Assembly: GCF_015210005.1 (NCBI RefSeq)
Contig: NZ_MU158698.1
Coordinates: 2,023,352 to 2,087,351 of the forward strand
DNA: 64,000 nucleotides
Reading direction: 5' to 3'
Origin: Sphingobacterium hungaricum
Lineage (GTDB): Bacteria; Bacteroidota; Bacteroidia; Sphingobacteriales; Sphingobacteriaceae
Below the pieces are notes generated by a model. That model made no database searches. It had not been told where the DNA came from and was given only the letters and a program-made list of their open reading frames with translations. A program made the translations under genes and the position numbers. Within the stretch, counting starts at the first letter, position 1. Each line of letters opens with the position of its first letter. Below are positions 54,941 through 63,783 of the stretch, one piece after another.

Positions 54941-55567
54941 TTAACTCGTTTCTATTGTATCTTTTAATTCATAAACTTCTGCAATCGGATGAAAGAGATA
55001 GATTTTATTTGTTTTGAGCTCAACGCAGCGGTAGCGTTTTCTGACTTTTTCTTTTTTCTGAAATACCCGTCCGTTTTTCATTGAAAATAAATCTTCTTCG
55101 GCCAAAGTTTCTACAGTCACCATATTGCTGACTTTGTCATAATCGCGCAAAGCACGGTATAGATTTAAATCCGTACAGCTAGAGGCGGCAGGATTGTCCA
55201 TGTATTTGACAATTGCGAGCAAGATGGAGTTTGGAAAGATGTTTAACTTCAAGAAAGGCTTCATCAGCGATTTGAAATTGTTTTTCCATTCGGATCCATG
55301 AGGCTTAACCTTATTTTTATATTGCTGAAAAGTTTTTAGGTGCGCAAATTCATGAATGGTCGTAACTAAAAACGCATAATGATTTAAATCATGATTGATT
55401 GAAATTTTATGCGGATTCTGTTTGAAAGGAGCCTGGTAATCGCCAAATTTCGTTGACCGGCTTTTTGCCACTTTGAACTGACAGCCTGTGTCGTTGATCC
55501 ACGCTGAAATAATAGGTGCAGCCCCTTCCGGAATGTATTTGCTTAATTGTTTAGTAAAATCAGGCAT
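54941..55567 (-). CDS. SprT-like zinc metalloprotease domain protein
   Basis: Protein of 208 residues. Zinc motif H72-E-F-A-H76 in TTIHEFAHLKTFQQYK and a probable third ligand His90 in VKPHGSEWKNNF. The fold resembles SprT/Spartan, linked to DNA-protein crosslink repair in eukaryotes, but the bacterial role is unclear. It is divergent from porD and followed by the M28 gene. No signal peptide. Confidence 0.85.
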   Translation of the reverse strand: MPDFTKQLSKYIPEGAAPIISAWINDTGCQFKVAKSRSTKFGDYQAPFKQNPHKISINHDLNHYAFLVTTIHEFAHLKTFQQYKNKVKPHGSEWKNNFKSLMKPFLKLNIFPNSILLAIVKYMDNPAASSCTDLNLYRALRDYDKVSNMVTVETLAEEDLFSMKNGRVFQKKEKVRKRYRCVELKTNKIYLFHPIAEVYELKDTIETS

Positions 55568-55620
55568 TAGAACAAACTTATTATTTTTAGATGAGATTTG
55601 CTAATCGTTGCATGTTTTCT

Positions 55621-55652
55621 TCTGCTTTCACACTGATAAATCAGTATCTTTG
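55621..55652 (+). promoter_or_regulatory. probable porD promoter
   Basis: TCTG (55621-55624, 3 of 4 to TTTG), 20-bp spacer, TATCTTTG (55645-55652). The predicted start near 55659 lies 16 nt before GTG 55675 and downstream of the earlier in-frame ATGs, so it helps to decide the porD start. Confidence 0.55.
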
Positions 55653-55674
55653 GTTTATCAAAAATACGAAAAGC

Positions 55675-56574
55675 GTGAGAAAATTTCTTTTCATTTTATA
55701 TCTATTTTTTTTATTGCATGCGCAAGCTTTTAGTCAAGAATTAAATGCCCGCGTAGAGCTTAATGCGCCGCAGATTCAAAATGTCAACAAGCGCGTAGTC
55801 GATTTGTTGCAGAAAGTTATTCAGGACTTTTTAAATAACCAATCTTGGACAAACGTTACAATCACGCCTCAGGAACGGATTGATTGCAATTTCATCATTA
55901 CGATTTATGAATATGATGGATCAAAGGAATTTAAGGCCGATGCGCAGGTGATGTCTTCAAGACCGGTTTATGGAACAAATTACAATTCGCCGATTTTAGT
56001 ATTTAGGGATAAGACATTTAATTTTTCGTATGTGGAGGGTGAACAGCTGGATTTTAGCGATACGCAAAACCTGAATAACTTAACCGCTTTGCTTGGCTTC
56101 TATGCTAATGTAATTGTTGGAATGGACATGGATACATTTAAATTGAACGGAGGAACGGCTGCTTTTTCGAATGCCCGAAACATTGTGAATTATTCGCAAA
56201 GCGCAACGCAAGTGGGTTGGAAGGCGATGGAGTCTATGGATAACCGCTATTGGTTAATCACCAATCTTTTGGATAGAAAATTTAATGCATACCGGGAATT
56301 CGCTTATCAATACCATATCAATGGCTTGGATCAAATGGCTTCGAACGATTTGCAGGCGCGCCAGAACATGAGCAAGTTGATTCCTAAATTGAAAGAAGTC
56401 GATCGATTCGGTGCTGGCAATATTTTGACTCCGGCGTTTTATGCGGCGAAAGCCAATGAATTCGTCGGTGTGTTCAGCCGTTTGCCGGGAAATGAAAGCG
56501 TAGTGCTTTATAATTTGTTGGCTGAATTGGATCCGAGCAATATCAGTAAATACGAAGCCTTAAAGAGAAGTTAA
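55675..56574 (+). CDS. porD: PorD-like protein (DUF4835), type IX secretion-associated
   Basis: Protein of 299 residues from GTG 55675 (VRKFLFILYLFFLLHAQAFSQ), which makes a clean signal peptide. The ORF is open to 55591, but a -7/-33 pair at 55621-55652 lies inside that stretch, so the upstream ATGs are unlikely. The mature part matches DUF4835: ELNARVELNAPQIQNVNKRVVDLLQKVIQDFLNNQ, FKADAQVMSSRPVYGTNYNSPILVFRD, and the end YNLLAELDPSNISKYEALKR. PorD is named with the Por (T9SS) genes of Porphyromonas; its exact role is not established. The recN ATG follows 3 bp after the stop. Confidence 0.88.
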   Translation: MRKFLFILYLFFLLHAQAFSQELNARVELNAPQIQNVNKRVVDLLQKVIQDFLNNQSWTNVTITPQERIDCNFIITIYEYDGSKEFKADAQVMSSRPVYGTNYNSPILVFRDKTFNFSYVEGEQLDFSDTQNLNNLTALLGFYANVIVGMDMDTFKLNGGTAAFSNARNIVNYSQSATQVGWKAMESMDNRYWLITNLLDRKFNAYREFAYQYHINGLDQMASNDLQARQNMSKLIPKLKEVDRFGAGNILTPAFYAAKANEFVGVFSRLPGNESVVLYNLLAELDPSNISKYEALKRS

Positions 56575-56577
56575 TTT

Positions 56578-58233
56578 ATGTTGTCACGATTAGTTATAAA
56601 AAATTATGCCCTGATTGATTCGTTGGATATTTCTTTCGCCAAGGGATTAAACATCATCACCGGAGAAACTGGTGCTGGGAAATCCATTATTATGGGTGCT
56701 TTAGGGTTGATTTTGGGAAATAGGGTAGAAGGGAAGCCTTTTTATTCGGAAGGGAGGAAATGCATTATCGAAGGTTTTTTTGGTATTCAATCTTATTCTT
56801 TAGCACCCTTCTTCGAAGAAAATGATTTGGATTACGAAGAAGAAACGATTATTCGACGCGAAATCAGTGCTGACGGAAAATCAAGAGCATTTGTGAATGA
56901 TACGCCTGTTACGCTTCAAGTTTTAAAATCCCTAGGAGAAAAACTGATAGACATTCATTCGCAGCATGCAACATTGCAAATCAATACAGAAGAGTTTCAA
57001 TTATTTGTTTTGGACAGCTTGGCGAATAACCAAAGCAACCTGATAACGTTTAGAAATTCGCTGCTTAGCTATAAAAAATCAGTCAATCGATTGGCTGAAA
57101 CCAAAGAGGAAATCAATAAAGCTGCCGCTGAGCTGGATTACAATCGCTTCATCTTTGACGAGCTGGAAAAATTTAACCTGAAAGCAGATGAGCAAGCTCA
57201 ACTGGAGTTGGAACAAACTCAATTGGAAAATGCGGAGGAAATTAAAAAAGCATTGTTAGCTTCGACATATGCTCTAGAAGATAGCGAAATAAATGTTTTG
57301 TTTCAGTTAAAAGATGCAATAAGCAACTTAAATCAAATTAGCAATTATCTTCCTGCGATAGGTGATTTAACGAACCGTCTTCAGAGTGCGACCATAGAAA
57401 TTAAGGACATTGTAGAAGAATTGAGCACAATCGAGCAAGATGTTGTTTTGGATGAATCGCGCTTAGCTGAAGTCAATGAACGGTTAAGCGAATTGTATTC
57501 GCTTCAGAAAAAACACCGATTGGAATCGGTGGAGCAGCTAGTCGAACTGAGGGATTCTGTCGAACAGAAAATTTTGGCGGTAAGCAATCAAGAAGAACAC
57601 GTTGCTGAATTGGAAAGGGAGATGAATGCTCGATATGAATTGACCAGAGAAATTGCTGAAGTTATTTCTGCGAATCGGAAGAAAATTGCAGTTCAAATGC
57701 AAGAAGAGGTCGAACAGCGATTGGCACAGGTTGGAATGACACAAGCTAAATTGTCCATCGAGCTGACCAAACTAGCTAAATTTAATCAAAACGGTATTGA
57801 CCAGGTGCAGTATTTGTTTTCAGCGAATAAAGGACAGGCTTTAAATCCAATCCATAAAGTAGCTTCAGGTGGAGAGCTTTCACGTGTGATGCTGGCGATA
57901 AAATCTTTGGTTGTTAAAAGTTCTGCTTTACCTACGATTATATTTGATGAAATCGATACAGGTGTTTCAGGAGAAGTGGCGTTGAAAGTAGGCGATTTAA
58001 TGGAGCAATTGGCCGAAGATATGCAGGTCATTGCGATCACGCACCTACCTCAGATTGCTTCCAAAGGCACAAGTCATTTTAAAGTGTTTAAAAGGGAGAA
58101 AGGGAATATCACAGAAACCAATATTAGCTTGATGAATAGCGAAGAGCGTATTCAAGAAATTGCAGAAATGCTAAGCGGGGCTAATCCAGGAGAAACTGCG
58201 GTTGAGCATGCTAAGAAATTGTTGATAAACTAA
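56578..58233 (+). CDS. recN: DNA repair protein RecN
   Basis: SMC-like ATPase of 551 residues acting in double-strand-break repair. Walker A ITGETGAGKSIIMGALGLILG near 29-49, coiled-coil arms in the middle (EINKAAAELDYNRFIFDELEKF; HVAELEREMNARYELTREI), signature VASGGELSRVMLAIKSL, Walker B IIFDEIDTGVSGEVALKVG and AITHLPQIASKG. Downstream of porD by 3 bp, as in other Bacteroidota where porD and recN are neighbours. A strong hairpin overlaps its stop. Confidence 0.95.
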   Translation: MLSRLVIKNYALIDSLDISFAKGLNIITGETGAGKSIIMGALGLILGNRVEGKPFYSEGRKCIIEGFFGIQSYSLAPFFEENDLDYEEETIIRREISADGKSRAFVNDTPVTLQVLKSLGEKLIDIHSQHATLQINTEEFQLFVLDSLANNQSNLITFRNSLLSYKKSVNRLAETKEEINKAAAELDYNRFIFDELEKFNLKADEQAQLELEQTQLENAEEIKKALLASTYALEDSEINVLFQLKDAISNLNQISNYLPAIGDLTNRLQSATIEIKDIVEELSTIEQDVVLDESRLAEVNERLSELYSLQKKHRLESVEQLVELRDSVEQKILAVSNQEEHVAELEREMNARYELTREIAEVISANRKKIAVQMQEEVEQRLAQVGMTQAKLSIELTKLAKFNQNGIDQVQYLFSANKGQALNPIHKVASGGELSRVMLAIKSLVVKSSALPTIIFDEIDTGVSGEVALKVGDLMEQLAEDMQVIAITHLPQIASKGTSHFKVFKREKGNITETNISLMNSEERIQEIAEMLSGANPGETAVEHAKKLLIN

Positions 58234-58271
58234 AAAGGCTTCGAAAAATTCGAAGCCTTTCATTTTTTTAT
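58234..58271. terminator. terminator after recN
   Basis: AAAGGCTTCGAA (58234-58245) pairs with TTCGAAGCCTTT (58249-58260), followed by CATTTTTTTA. It lies between recN and the convergent lipoprotein gene and may serve both. Confidence 0.85.
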
Positions 58272-58277
58272 ATAAAA

Positions 58278-58691
58278 TTAGTTGCCTATGGCAGCATCTG
58301 TTAATACAATTTTAACTTTAAGAGCAGCAGGAGGAGTAATTTGTGGAGTTGTTCCAACTTCATCTGCAAAGATTGTAACGCTTCCAACCGAATAGTTCGC
58401 TCTAAAATTGTAATTGGAAATTGTAGCAGGTATATTTTGATACACACCAGAATTCAAATACGTGATAGAAACATTCACGTGTCCGTCTTCGAAATACACA
58501 TCATCTAAATCACCAATTGGAATTGTATACGAATATGTATCACCTGACAAACTCCAGTTGTTCGGATTGATATCATATACATAACTTACCCCCGGTAAGA
58601 AGTTTTCATTTGTAATATATTCTTTTGTACAAGAATTGAAACTCAAAAGTGAAGCACCACCAATGGCTAAGGCTAATAAAAATTTTTTCAT
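58278..58691 (-). CDS. small exported lipoprotein of unknown function
   Basis: Lipoprotein of 137 residues, lipobox LSFNSC (Cys21). The mature part is all polar beta-type sequence (SLSGDTYSYTIPIGDLDDVYFEDGHVNVSITYLNS, ANYSVGSVTIFADEVGTT) ending LKVKIVLTDAAIGN, suggesting a beta-sandwich. No named family is recognised. It is a lone gene between convergent recN and the clpC terminator. Confidence 0.7.
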   Translation of the reverse strand: MKKFLLALAIGGASLLSFNSCTKEYITNENFLPGVSYVYDINPNNWSLSGDTYSYTIPIGDLDDVYFEDGHVNVSITYLNSGVYQNIPATISNYNFRANYSVGSVTIFADEVGTTPQITPPAALKVKIVLTDAAIGN

Positions 58692-58880
58692 GAGATTATA
58701 GTTTTGCGTTAATGTTAATTATTTTTTAATACTTTATTACTCTTAAGACAATAGATAGGCTTAAAAGTTTAGTTGAAGCAAAAATTTTGCCACAAACGGT
58801 TTAAATAAGTTATTTTATTTCTAGCCGTGAGCTGGAGTCACATTTGTCAAGCGCACTGAAGCGGATTGCTTTAAACGAAA

Positions 58881-58909
58881 AGAGCACCTATTGCAATAAT
58901 AGGTGCTCT
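58881..58909 (-). terminator. terminator after clpC
   Basis: AGAGCACCTATT (58881-58892) pairs perfectly with AATAGGTGCTCT (58898-58909). On the minus strand it is followed by TTTTCG, and it starts 24 bp past the clpC stop. Confidence 0.85.
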
Positions 58910-58932
58910 CTGATGATTTTATATAAAGGATA

Positions 58933-61488
58933 TTAATCTTTCTTTTTATCTTCCGACACATCGGTTTCTACAGAGGTATCTTCCGCTTTTTTAGATACTG
59001 CCGATACCACAATTTCTTGCTTCTCTTCATCAAAATCTACAGATAGAGTTGTTTCAGATTTCACATCGCTTTTCAATAATTCCTCAGCGATCGGATCTTC
59101 CAAATATTTCTGTATCGCACGTTTTAATGGACGAGCACCGAAATTAGTATCGTAACCTTTTTCAGCTATGTAATTTTTAGCTTTCTCAGTTAATTCGATT
59201 GTATGTCCTAAACTCTCAATTCTGTTGAATAAAGATTTCAATTCGATATCAATAATTTTGAAAATATTCTCTTTCGTTAACGAGTTGAATACAATCACAT
59301 CATCAATACGGTTCAAGAATTCTGGAGCAAAAGCACGTTTCAACGCCGTTTCGATAACACCTCTTGAATGTTTATCGGCTTGATTTTCTTTGGCTGCAGT
59401 TGAGAATCCAACTCCTTGTCCAAATTCTTTCAATTGGCGTGCTCCGATATTTGAAGTCATAATGATGATCGTATTTCTAAAATCAACACGACGACCCAAA
59501 CTATCCGTTAATTGTCCTTCATCTAAAACTTGCAACAATAAGTTGAAGACATCTGGATGCGCTTTTTCAATCTCATCTAACAGGATAACCGCATAAGGTT
59601 TGCGTCTGACTTTCTCAGTCAATTGTCCGCCTTCTTCATATCCCACATATCCCGGAGGCGCTCCAACCAAACGAGAAACCGCAAATTTTTCCATGTACTC
59701 ACTCATGTCAATCTGAATCAAGGATTCTTCTGAATTGAACATAAAACGAGCTAATTCTTTCGCCAATTCTGTTTTACCAACTCCCGTAGGACCTAGAAAA
59801 ACAAAAGAACCGATTGGTTTTTTAGGGTCCTTTAATCCTGCGCGTGTACGTTGGATAGCTTTAACCAATTTTTGAACTGCATCATCTTGTCCGATAATTC
59901 TTCCTTTCATAGAATCACCCATGTTCAATAATTTTTGGCTGTCGGTTTGGCTGACACGTTGAACCGGAATTCCCGTCATCATGGAAACAACTTCAGCAAC
60001 ATTGTCTTCCGTTACTAAATAACGTTTTGTTTTTGTTTCTGCTTCCCAAACTGTTTTTTCGCGCTCTAATTCTTCAATTAGTTTTTTCTCCGTATCACGT
60101 AATTTCGCAGCTTCCTCATATTTTTGAGAACGAACAACTTTGTTTTTCTCTATTTTGACATTTTCGATTTTCTCTTCAATATCAATTATAGTTTGAGGTA
60201 CGTGAATGTTATTCAAGTGTACGCGAGAACCTGCTTCATCCAATGCGTCAATCGCTTTGTCTGGTAAGAACCGGTCAGTGATATAGCGCGTGGTTAAAGC
60301 CACACAAGCTTCGATTGCATCGTCGGTATAATTTACGTTGTGATGCTCTTCGTATTTGTCTTTGATTCGGTTAAGGATTTCAATGGTCTCATCATGACTT
60401 GCTGGCTCAACCTGAACTTTCTGAAAACGACGATCTAAAGCACCATCTTTTTCAATGTACTGACGATACTCGTCTAATGTAGTCGCTCCGATACATTGGA
60501 TTTCTCCTCTTGCCAAAGCGGGCTTAAACATATTCGAAGCGTCTAAAGAACCTGAAGCTCCTCCAGCACCAACAATGGTATGGATTTCATCTATGAATAA
60601 AATCACATCAGGTGATTTTTCCAATTCATTCATGACAGCTTTCATGCGTTCTTCGAATTGTCCGCGATACTTCGTTCCTGCAACCAAAGATGCTAAATCC
60701 AAAGTCACGACACGTTTGTTGAATAATACGCGCGAAACTTTGCGTTGCACAATGCGCAATGCCAATCCTTCAGCGATAGCGGATTTACCAACTCCCGGCT
60801 CGCCTATTAAAATAGGGTTGTTTTTCTTCCGGCGTGATAAAATCTGCGAAACGCGTTCAATTTCTTTTTCACGTCCAACAATTGGATCCAATTTACCATC
60901 TTCAGCCGCTTTTGTTAAATCGCGTCCAAAATTATCCAATACCGGAGTTTTAGATTTAATATCTGAAACCTTTTTCGGTGCAGTAAATTGTTGGTCATCT
61001 TCTGCATAATCGTCATCACCTGTTGATGAACCTGCAGCTTCGTCCGTTATTGACGTTTTGTTTTGTTCGACTTCGTTTTTAAATAAATCGTAAGACACAC
61101 TATATTGTTGTAGAATCTGCGAGGCGATGTTTTCTTCATCTCGTAAGATTGCTAATAACAAATGCTCAGTTCCAATAATATCGCTTTTGAAAATTTTAGC
61201 CTCTAAATAGGTTATTTTTAAAACTTTTTCAGCTTGTTTTGTCAATGGCATGTTGCCTATAGGTGCTCTCGAAATGGATGAGCCTTTTACAGCATCTTCT
61301 ACAGATTGACGTATAGCTCCTGTATCCACCCCAATATTTCTTAAAATTTTTATTGCTACTCCGTCTCCTTCTCTTATTAACCCCAATAAAAGATGTTCCG
61401 TACCTATATAGTCGTGGCGAAGACGTAAAGCTTCTTCCCGGCTATACGATATGACATCTTTTACGCGTGGTGAAAATTTTGCTTCCAT
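58933..61488 (-). CDS. clpC: ClpC-type AAA+ ATPase
   Basis: Hsp100 unfoldase of 851 residues. Two Clp_N repeats fill the first ~145 residues (EEALRLRHDYIGTEHLLLGLIREGDGVA and AKIFKSDIIGTEHLLLAILRDEENIA). Walker A GEPGVGKSAIAEGLA in the first ATPase, a UVR-type helix-turn segment (KVEKNKVVRSQKYEEAAKLRDTEKKLIEEL) as in ClpC, and Walker A GPTGVGKTELAKELA in the second ATPase. A KKAED...DKKKD tail ends it. Usually paired with ClpP (encoded at 29133). No mcsA/mcsB or ctsR is adjacent. Confidence 0.93.
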   Translation of the reverse strand: MEAKFSPRVKDVISYSREEALRLRHDYIGTEHLLLGLIREGDGVAIKILRNIGVDTGAIRQSVEDAVKGSSISRAPIGNMPLTKQAEKVLKITYLEAKIFKSDIIGTEHLLLAILRDEENIASQILQQYSVSYDLFKNEVEQNKTSITDEAAGSSTGDDDYAEDDQQFTAPKKVSDIKSKTPVLDNFGRDLTKAAEDGKLDPIVGREKEIERVSQILSRRKKNNPILIGEPGVGKSAIAEGLALRIVQRKVSRVLFNKRVVTLDLASLVAGTKYRGQFEERMKAVMNELEKSPDVILFIDEIHTIVGAGGASGSLDASNMFKPALARGEIQCIGATTLDEYRQYIEKDGALDRRFQKVQVEPASHDETIEILNRIKDKYEEHHNVNYTDDAIEACVALTTRYITDRFLPDKAIDALDEAGSRVHLNNIHVPQTIIDIEEKIENVKIEKNKVVRSQKYEEAAKLRDTEKKLIEELEREKTVWEAETKTKRYLVTEDNVAEVVSMMTGIPVQRVSQTDSQKLLNMGDSMKGRIIGQDDAVQKLVKAIQRTRAGLKDPKKPIGSFVFLGPTGVGKTELAKELARFMFNSEESLIQIDMSEYMEKFAVSRLVGAPPGYVGYEEGGQLTEKVRRKPYAVILLDEIEKAHPDVFNLLLQVLDEGQLTDSLGRRVDFRNTIIIMTSNIGARQLKEFGQGVGFSTAAKENQADKHSRGVIETALKRAFAPEFLNRIDDVIVFNSLTKENIFKIIDIELKSLFNRIESLGHTIELTEKAKNYIAEKGYDTNFGARPLKRAIQKYLEDPIAEELLKSDVKSETTLSVDFDEEKQEIVVSAVSKKAEDTSVETDVSEDKKKD

Positions 61489-61631
61489 TTAGTTACCTTT
61501 CTATTTTTAATGTGGATGATATAAATGTATAAAAATATATTTTTACAATCATTTATTATTTATAATAATTATCAACAACTAAGCCATGTCCTTAAAAGTA
61601 CTAAAATGTCAGTTGTTCATATCATTTTATC

Positions 61632-61639
61632 TATCTTTG
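61632..61639 (+). promoter_or_regulatory. -7 element of the probable ettA promoter
   Basis: TATCTTTG matches TAnnTTTG exactly and lies 27 nt before the ettA ATG, giving a ~20-nt leader. A -33 TTG is present at 61613-61615 but the spacing (16) is shorter than usual. Confidence 0.5.
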
Positions 61640-61666
61640 TGATAGAAAAATTACATATTTAACATA

Positions 61667-63349
61667 ATGTCTGAAGAAAAAATTATCTTTTCCATGGCGG
61701 GTGTGAATAAGATTTACCCACCACAAAAACAGGTTCTTAAAAACATATACCTATCCTTCTTTTATGGAGCAAAAATCGGAGTCATTGGTTTAAATGGTTC
61801 CGGAAAATCATCTTTATTGAAAATCATTGGTGGTTTAGATAAATCGTATCAGGGTGAAGTCGTTTTTTCACCAGGTTATTCTGTTGGTTATTTGGCACAG
61901 GAGCCGATTTTAGACCCTGAAAAAACAGTTAAGGAAATTGTTGAAGAGGGTGTAGCTGAAACAACAGCTATATTAAAGGAGTACGAAGAAATCAATGAAA
62001 AATTTGGACTTCCAGAGGTGTATGAGGATGCGGATGAGATGGACAAATTGCTGGCTAGACAAGGCGAATTGCAGGATAAAATTGATGCGACCAATGCTTG
62101 GGAATTGGATGCTAAGTTAGAACGAGCAATGGACGCTTTACGCTGCCCAGAGCCGGACGCGCTAATTGCCAATTTGTCAGGGGGAGAGCGCCGCCGTGTG
62201 GCAATGTGTCGTTTGCTTTTGCAAGAGCCGGATGTTTTATTGCTGGATGAACCGACTAACCACTTGGACGCTGAATCTATCGACTGGTTAGAACAACATT
62301 TGCAACAGTATAAAGGTACCGTGATTGCGGTTACCCACGATCGTTATTTCTTAGATAACGTAGCTGGGTGGATTTTGGAATTGGATAGAGGAGAAGGAAT
62401 TCCTTGGAAAGGAAATTATTCTTCTTGGTTAGACCAGAAATCAAAACGTTTAGCTCAGGAAGAGAAACAGGAAACAAAACGTCAAAAAACATTAGAGCGC
62501 GAGTTGGAATGGGTGAAGATGGCGCCAAAAGCGCGTCATGCAAAATCCAAAGCTCGTTTGCATAATTATGATAAACTGGCTTCGGAGGAAACGAAAGAGC
62601 GCGAAGAAAAATTGGAGTTATTTATTCCGCCAGGACCTCGATTGGGAAATGTCGTGATTGAAGCGAATAGTATTTCTAAAAGTTACGGCGATCGTATTTT
62701 GTTTGAAAACTTGAGTTTTTCCTTACCGCCTGCCGGAATAGTTGGGATTATCGGACCAAATGGTGCGGGTAAAACGACTTTGTTCCGTTTGATCACGGGA
62801 CAAGAACAGCCAGACACAGGAGATTTTAAAGTAGGCGAGACCGTAGTTCTGGGGTATGTCGATCAGAATCACGATGATTTAGATGCGGAGAAATCTGTTT
62901 GGGAGAATATAACTGAAGGAAACGACAATATTTTGCTAGGCAATAAACCGATCAATTCTAGAGCTTACGTTTCTAAATTCAATTTTAATGGAGCCGATCA
63001 GCAAAAGAAAGTTGGGATTTTATCAGGTGGAGAAAGAAATCGCGTGCATTTGGCCATTACATTAAAGAAGAGTTCGAACGTCTTGTTATTGGATGAGCCG
63101 ACCAATGATATTGATGTGAATACATTGCGGGCTTTAGAAGAGGGTTTAGAAAACTTTGGGGGCTGTGCAGTGGTTATTTCCCACGACCGTTGGTTTCTGG
63201 ATCGTATATGTACACATATCTTGGCTTTTGAAGGTGATTCGCAAGTCTACTTTTTTGAAGGTAATTATTCGGAGTACGAAGAAAACCGGAAAAAAAGGCT
63301 GGGTGATGTCGCTCCTAAGCGAATTAAGTACAAGAAACTGGTGAAATAA
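61667..63349 (+). CDS. ettA: energy-dependent translational throttle protein EttA (ABC-F)
   Basis: ABC-F protein of 560 residues (E. coli EttA 555) that binds the ribosomal E site and gates entry into elongation with the ADP/ATP ratio. First ABC domain: Walker A IGLNGSGKSSLLKIIGG, signature NLSGGERRRVAMCRLLL, Walker B VLLLDEPTNHLDA. The linker with the arm segment (RLAQEEKQETKRQKTLERELEWVKMAPKAR) precedes the second domain: IIGPNGAGKTTLFRLITG, SGGERNRVHLAITL, LLLDEPTNDIDV. No membrane segments. It lies directly upstream of an rRNA operon promoter region. Confidence 0.95.
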   Translation: MSEEKIIFSMAGVNKIYPPQKQVLKNIYLSFFYGAKIGVIGLNGSGKSSLLKIIGGLDKSYQGEVVFSPGYSVGYLAQEPILDPEKTVKEIVEEGVAETTAILKEYEEINEKFGLPEVYEDADEMDKLLARQGELQDKIDATNAWELDAKLERAMDALRCPEPDALIANLSGGERRRVAMCRLLLQEPDVLLLDEPTNHLDAESIDWLEQHLQQYKGTVIAVTHDRYFLDNVAGWILELDRGEGIPWKGNYSSWLDQKSKRLAQEEKQETKRQKTLERELEWVKMAPKARHAKSKARLHNYDKLASEETKEREEKLELFIPPGPRLGNVVIEANSISKSYGDRILFENLSFSLPPAGIVGIIGPNGAGKTTLFRLITGQEQPDTGDFKVGETVVLGYVDQNHDDLDAEKSVWENITEGNDNILLGNKPINSRAYVSKFNFNGADQQKKVGILSGGERNRVHLAITLKKSSNVLLLDEPTNDIDVNTLRALEEGLENFGGCAVVISHDRWFLDRICTHILAFEGDSQVYFFEGNYSEYEENRKKRLGDVAPKRIKYKKLVK

Positions 63350-63385
63350 AATATTTTTAAATAGCTTCTATATACTAGATAAGGA

Positions 63386-63416
63386 TAGGGTTTGCAGAGC
63401 AAACTCTATTTTTTTT
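63386..63416 (+). terminator. terminator after ettA
   Basis: TAGGGTTTGC (63386-63395) pairs with GCAAACTCTA (63399-63408, one G-U pair), followed by eight T. It separates ettA from the rRNA operon promoters. Confidence 0.85.
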
Positions 63417-63594
63417 GCTTTTAATCTCATCAAAAGACTAATTGTAATAAATCTTAGAATTAAAAAGCAAGGTTTTTTACTTATCCAAAAACGACTATTT
63501 TTTTCTTCTAAATAAGGTTTTGTTTGCTGATATTATTCATAGATAAATTTATTGTTCACACAATGAATAGTTTAGCGTTAATATTAAATTAATA

Positions 63595-63627
63595 TTTGCT
63601 TCGTATCTATTTAATTTTCTACTTTTG
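63595..63627 (+). promoter_or_regulatory. rRNA operon promoter P1
   Basis: TTTG (63595-63598), 21-bp spacer, TACTTTTG (63620-63627): full match to the Bacteroidota consensus. The start is predicted near 63634. Upstream DNA is AT-rich, as an UP-like stretch would be. Confidence 0.75.
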
Positions 63628-63746
63628 CACCACTCCGCAAGGGAGGGACAGCATTGAAAAGCAAGGAAATCGGGAGAAATAGCCAGAAGCTAGCGATAGC
63701 GGAAAGCAAGCCCAAAACGTTCCAAACAAAATAAAACAAAAAAAGT

Positions 63747-63777
63747 TTTGGAGGTTCGGAAAAGATTTCTACCTTTG
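63747..63777 (+). promoter_or_regulatory. rRNA operon promoter P2
   Basis: TTTG (63747-63750), 19-bp spacer, TACCTTTG (63770-63777). The start is predicted near 63784. A tandem P1-P2 arrangement is usual for rrn operons. Confidence 0.75.
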
Positions 63778-63783
63778 CAGTCC

